Source: Trissonchulus latispiculum
Taxonomy: Eukaryota > Nematoda > Enoplea > Enoplida > Ironidae
Direction of reading: 5' to 3'
NCBI GenBank assembly: GCA_030248195.1
Contig: JASAND010004338.1
Coordinates: 46,321-110,320, forward strand
DNA: 64,000 nucleotides
Shown here one piece after another: positions 59,813-64,000 of this stretch. The position numbers and the translations under genes were made by a program. Numbering within the stretch: position 1 is the first letter of the stretch; each line of letters begins with the position of its first letter. The notes under the pieces are model-generated. The model worked only from the letters and a program-made list of their open reading frames with translations. It was not told the origin of the DNA and did not search any database.

Positions 59813-60587
59813 ACAAGTAATAAAAATGCTCCTCCGGAGCATGAAAAAGTAATATGGGTGGTGGTGAGGTTGTAAAATTATGGACTAGTCTTAAAAATGC
59901 TTAATATGGGGGCTAGGTTCAAAAAAAGACGAGGACTAGGTTGTGGGCGAATTAATATGGGCACAGCTTCGCCGAGCAACCCATATTCGCGGACTGAAAA
60001 AGTTATATACATACGTATTACTGTATACCAGTGTTCAGTTTTAGTTACGGTGCGTAAATAATATACAACTATGATAAACGAGTTTTAGCGGAAGCAAACA
60101 TTTCTTTCGATAAACTCTTAATTTTTACTGTGCATTTTAAACATTGATAAGAAAACTCTATATTTCGACAATAATTTCAGGACTCTCTCCGACGATCTTC
60201 TATTTCTATTGAACCGTTAGCGTTACAATCATAGCCTTGGTTCTTTCTAGTTGCTTGCCGTAGTCCAGCACAACCAAATTACAATATAGTCTACGTATAT
60301 ATAAGCAAGCAACTTGCAGCGATTGTTTAACTGCTGGAATTGTTATTATTGACTGACAATAATGGCATTGTATATGACAATCGCCATGGCGAAGCGTGAA
60401 AGCCCGCGAATATGGGTTGCTCGGCGAAGCTGTGCCCATATTAATTCGCCCACAACCTAGTCCTCGTCTTTTTTTGAACCTAGCCCCCATATTAAGCATT
60501 TTTAAGACTAGTCCTCTCATAATTTTACAACCTCACCACCACCCATATTACTTTTTCATGCTCCGGAGGAGCATTTTTATTACTTGT
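59813..60587. mobile_element. Non-autonomous DNA element with ~180-bp TIRs (copy 2)
   Basis: The ends ACAAGTAATAAAAATGCTCC are inverted on the two sides. TIRs are 59813-59992 and about 60404-60587. It has the same plan as 829-1563: terminal hairpin (CTCC-TCC-GGAG), alternating AATATGGG and GGACTAGG motifs, and the inner border GCAACCCATATTCGCGG. The centre differs from copy 1 and codes for nothing. Confidence 0.85.
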
Positions 60588-60695
60588 CCTGCTGTCATTT
60601 TAAAGGATCCCTTTCCAGCAATGCGGCAGTGGATACAAGGAGCTTGAACAGTGCCGTAGGTAGAGCAGAAAAGTTATTATATATATATATATATA

Positions 60696-61900
60696 TGTTG
60701 CATTGAATGTGTACAATCATTGAATGTATACATTCAATGATCAAATCATTGAATGTATACATTCAATGACCAAATCATTGAATGTATACATTCAATGATT
60801 TTCTTCATTGAATGTGTACATTCAATGGCAAAACCATTGAATGTACACATTCAATGGGTCAAGTCATTGAATATAAATACTGTTTTTTCAACTTTCTCGG
60901 GACAACGGATCAGCTGCATATTCAACGTAACGTAATAATTTTCAGTTCAAATTCGAGTTTAATTTTGCAAACAAAGCATACATCCTAATTTTTCTGTTTA
61001 TTTTAAGTATATAGTTGAAATATTTAATTGATTTGTACGTTTTCACAAGACTGTCCTGGATGACAGCGGGAGTTGCAAAATGCATCTTCTCGTTTGCATT
61101 TACATCTTCGGTTTTGGCATTTACCAGTGCAGCTACATCGGAGAAAACCTTGTGTGCCGCCAATAGACGCTGCGCCAGCGGCTTCTCTTATGGTTAACAC
61201 CTTTGACTGCGGGACCATATCCTTGGCTATGATTCTGTTGCTACATTTATCCAACTGGTTTCGTGCAAAGAAACCGCTCAATATACCATATCGTGTTCCA
61301 ATTTGATACAAACCAGCAGTGTTGATATCTAGGACAACACCAATCACATTATGAGGAGTTGTGCGCCCTCGGTCGACCTGTGGTATAGGTATGCGTACGT
61401 TATCAGCAATAACTAAGGGCTCGAGCAAGCCAGCTGTACGTTTGGTCAGTCGTTCTGCCTGTTCGCCTTGTCGTTCTTCCACAGCAGTACGACACTGGGA
61501 TCTTTGCTCTGCCCTTTCGCTCAGCAGCAAACGCTGTCCCACGGATTCCATCTCGGACTCTGTTTCCATTTGTTCTGTAGCAGACTCTTCGTTGGTAGCT
61601 ACTTCTCCAGTTAAAGATTGATTACGATTACTTGAGATGGAGGATTAGTTCACAAGAAACATCTTAACTATAGTATGGCGAGCTGTCCGGAAAAAAACGA
61701 GAAGTGTAATATAAACAGTATATATTCAATGGCTTGAGCCATTGAATGTGTACATTCAATGGGTTTGCCATTGAATGTATACATTCCATGAAGAAAATCA
61801 TTGTATGTATACATTCAATGATTTGACCATTGAATGTATACATTCAATGATTTGACCATTGAATGTATACATTCAATGATTGTACACATTCAATGCAACA
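60696..61900. mobile_element. Ginger-like DNA transposon, internally deleted
   Basis: The ends TGTTGCATTGAATGTGTACA are inverted and followed by chains of a 22-bp palindrome beginning CATTGAATGT, several copies on each side (to about 60880 and from about 61715). The ends fit the TGTNR rule described for Ginger elements. TATA flanks both sides (60692-60695 and 61901-61904), consistent with a 4-bp duplication, though the AT-rich setting makes this weak. The element codes only the transposase tail (61024-61569). Confidence 0.7.
61024..61569 (-). pseudogene. C-terminal remnant of an integrase-type transposase (KRBA2/Ginger-like)
   Basis: Frame of 181 residues from the first Met at 61569; the frame is open upstream only to about 61645. 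The segment VIADNVRIPIPQVDRGRTTP, followed by NVIGVVLD and YQIGTRYG, is the SH3-like part that follows the integrase core in transposases related to KRAB-A domain-containing protein 2. The C terminus has a Cys cluster with spacing CSCTGKCQNRRCKCKR, then CNSRCHPGQSC, which I know from the ends of the same proteins. The H2C2 finger and the DDE integrase core are missing, so it cannot catalyse transposition. The reading frame itself has no stop or shift, so the piece may be expressed or recently deleted. It sits between the palindromic ends of its element. Confidence 0.7.
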
Positions 61901-61921
61901 TATATAAATATATAGTAAAAC

Positions 61922-63060
61922 CATGGGCGCACCCAGGGGGGGGTTTGGGGGTTCCGACCCCCCCCTTTTTGTCCGACCCCCCCGGGAATTTTCGGGGACA
62001 AAGCAAAAATTGAGCTATTTTTAGTGCATAAAATTAAAAATTATGAAAAGTTTTCGCGCCTGCGGCGCTTTTCTATCTCGATTTTTTAAATTTTTCGGGA
62101 CTGCGGCGCTTTTCTAACTGAATATTCAAAATTTTTCTCGCCTGCGGCGCTATTGGAACAACCATTGGAACGTTTACAACGTTTTGGAACCTGCGGCGCT
62201 TTTTTGCCTCAATTTTTCTCGCCGAAAGTTTTCGCGCCTGCGGCGCTTTTCTATCTCGATTTTTAAAATTTTTCTCGCCTGCGGCTCTTTTCTATCTCGA
62301 TTTTTAAAATTTTTCTCGCCTGCGCCGCTTTCTATCCCGATTTTTAAAATTTTTCTCGCCTTCGGCGCTTTTCTATCCCGATTTTTAAAATTTTTCTCGC
62401 CTGCGGCCCTTTTCTATCCCGATTTTTTGAATTTTTCGGGACTGCGGCGCTTTTCTAACTGAATATTCAAAATTTTTCTCGCCTGCGGAGCTATTGGAAC
62501 AACCATTGCAACGTTTACAACGTTTTGGAACCTGCGGCGCTTTTTTGCCTCAATTTTTCTCGCCTGCGGCGTTTTCTTATCTCCATTTCCGCGGCTGCGG
62601 TATATACTTTTCTATCTCGGTTTCAAAAAAGTGCGTGCCTGCTTTTCTACGTCATGTTTTTTAATTTTTTCGCGCCTGCGGCACTATTCTATATCGATTT
62701 TAACAATGCGCCTCGCAGAGCTTTTTATTCAAATCTTTTCAAGCTTTACAATGCAAATTTTGCCATTATGTCAATTTCTCAGCTTTTATTGAAATCTTTT
62801 AAAAAATTTCCATTACGGCTTTTTTCAAAATTTCAAAAATTTTTTCAACTTCTGGGGGGCTCCGCCCCCCAGACCCGCCGCGTCGGCTAGCGGCGACTCC
62901 TAAATCTCGTCAGTTTTGTGGCTCCCAAAACGAACTCTTTGTTGAAAACTTCGCCGCCGCCCCCCCCCCCAGCGTAAACGTGTCAGGCGAAGGCAAAAAT
63001 TTTTTCCGGCTCGACCCCCCTTTTCAAAATCTCGGGTGCTCCCCTGAGTAAAACTAATTC
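61922..63060. repeat. GC-hairpin repeat region (possible element)
   Basis: From 62050 to 62700 a roughly 41-bp unit (CGCCTGCGGCGCTTTTCTAT followed by CTCGATTTTTAAAATTTTTC) repeats, with a higher-order copy of 341 bp (the ACTGCGGCGCTTTTCTAACT block at 62100 and 62441). It starts after GGGCGCACCCAGGGG and ends near CGGGTGCTCCCCTGAG, which could be inverted termini. The ORFs here follow the repeat period and are not genes. Confidence 0.65.
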
Positions 63061-63099
63061 TCACCCTCCGCCCCAAGCTTTGGCCGCTGCAACCTCTGT

Positions 63100-64000
63100 T
63101 TGTGGGTGGTATAAGGAGAAAACTTTTTCGCTTCGCCAGTGACTTCGACAGTATGCCCATCGTGTTCAGCGACACGGATTCATATGCGGTTGGCAACGCC
63201 AGAGGAGCCGAAAAAACCGCGGTTACAAGGGTTTGACCAGCTGGTCGGTAGGCCTCCGTTGGACCGTAGTGACCACTGGTCATATCGGAATCGGCAATAA
63301 AAAATGCTATTGAAACGAGCGTAGTCGATTTACTATATATGCCCCCAACCAAAACGCCGAAAACCGCTGTCTAAGGGAATTGACCAGTGGTCAGTAGGCC
63401 CCGAGACCATAGTGACCACTGGTTACTTCCGTCGATTTCGGCAATATGCCCATTGAAACGAGCGTAGTCGATTTACTACAAATGCCCCCAACCAACACGC
63501 CGAAGAGCTGTTTTAAGGGGTTTAACCACTGGTCAACAGACCCCATAGAACGTAGTGACCACTGGTCACTTCCCTCGATTTCGTCAATATGCCCATTGAA
63601 ACGAGCGTAGTCAGATTTACTATATGTGCCCCCCAACCAAAACGCCAAAAGCCGTTTTAAAGCGGGTTTGACCACTGGTCAATAGACCCCATAGACCGTA
63701 GTGACCACTCGTCACTTCCCACGGATTTCGGCAATATGCTCATTGAAACGAGCAAGATTGTCGATTTACTATATGTAGCTCCAACCAAAACGCAGAAAAA
63801 CGAAGTTTTTCAGGGGTTTGACCACTGGTCAATAGGGCCATAGACCGTAGTGACCACTGGTCACTTCCCCGATTTCGGCAATATGCCTCCATTGGTAAAC
63901 GAGTCAATGATTACTATGGCGAACGCCTTCCTGCCAAAATTGCCGGAAGGAATACGCAGTTTAGGCCGTTTGACCAGTGGTCAATAGGCCCCATAGGCTG
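63100..64000. repeat. Tandem satellite, ~147-bp unit
   Basis: At least six units run to the window edge, with GGTCA landmarks at 63243, 63388, 63531, 63678, 63828 and 63978. Each unit contains two copies of the interrupted palindrome TGACCA-C-TGGTCA about 30 bp apart, then CGATTTCGGCAATATGCCCA and CCCCCAACCAAAACGCCGAA. Copies are 85-95 percent alike by eye. Confidence 0.9.

Noticed and set aside
62184..62890. ORFs of 92 and 121 codons rich in Phe/Ser/Arg
   Set aside because: They follow the GC-hairpin repeat period and have no domain.
63391..63675. 94-codon ORF in the terminal satellite
   Set aside because: Translation of tandem satellite units only.

Overview
The window is animal nuclear DNA: AT-rich, gene-sparse, with canonical GT-AG introns in the standard code and a heavy load of tRNA-derived SINEs and short inverted-repeat DNA transposons. 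The gene set (a CUL4-type cullin, a furin-activated hemopexin matrix metalloproteinase, two tandem GnRH/AKH/corazonin-type receptors, an HDHD2-type phosphatase) fits a bilaterian invertebrate. I cannot name the phylum from sequence alone. Coding exons are clearly richer in GC than the surrounding DNA.

Layout. 1-650: start of a satellite (~152 bp units). 829-1563: a long-TIR mobile element. 2092-6798 (+): the last eight exons of CUL4, whose earlier exons lie outside the window. 6.8-22.7 kb: no gene recognised; SINEs, a second dispersed repeat family and MITEs. 22776-33369 (+): twelve exons of a secreted MMP, complete from prodomain to stop but lacking its signal-peptide exon; its last intron holds an element with inverted arrays of 15-bp repeats. 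33.4-45.4 kb: intergenic, full of foldback elements. 45420-47638 and 53993-55743 (+): a tandem pair of two-exon GnRH-type receptors with the same intron position, separated by nested mobile elements. 57094-57948 (-): intronless HDHD2-like gene. 58.2-64 kb: a run of mobile elements (a hAT MITE with an exact 8-bp target duplication, a second copy of the long-TIR element, a Ginger-like element keeping only the tail of its transposase), a GC-hairpin repeat array, and a ~147-bp satellite running off the end.

The genes do not form one pathway: CUL4 is the scaffold of a ubiquitin ligase, the MMP acts outside the cell, the receptors are plasma-membrane peptide receptors, and HDHD2 is a soluble HAD hydrolase. 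The points that look least ordinary are: two tailless GnRH-type receptors that both carry Cys where the family has Asp/Asn at position 2.50; a symmetric 90-nt exon that inserts 29 residues into the MMP catalytic domain at the site where gelatinases carry fibronectin repeats; and several apparently unrelated non-autonomous elements that share one design, inverted arrays of short repeats at both ends.
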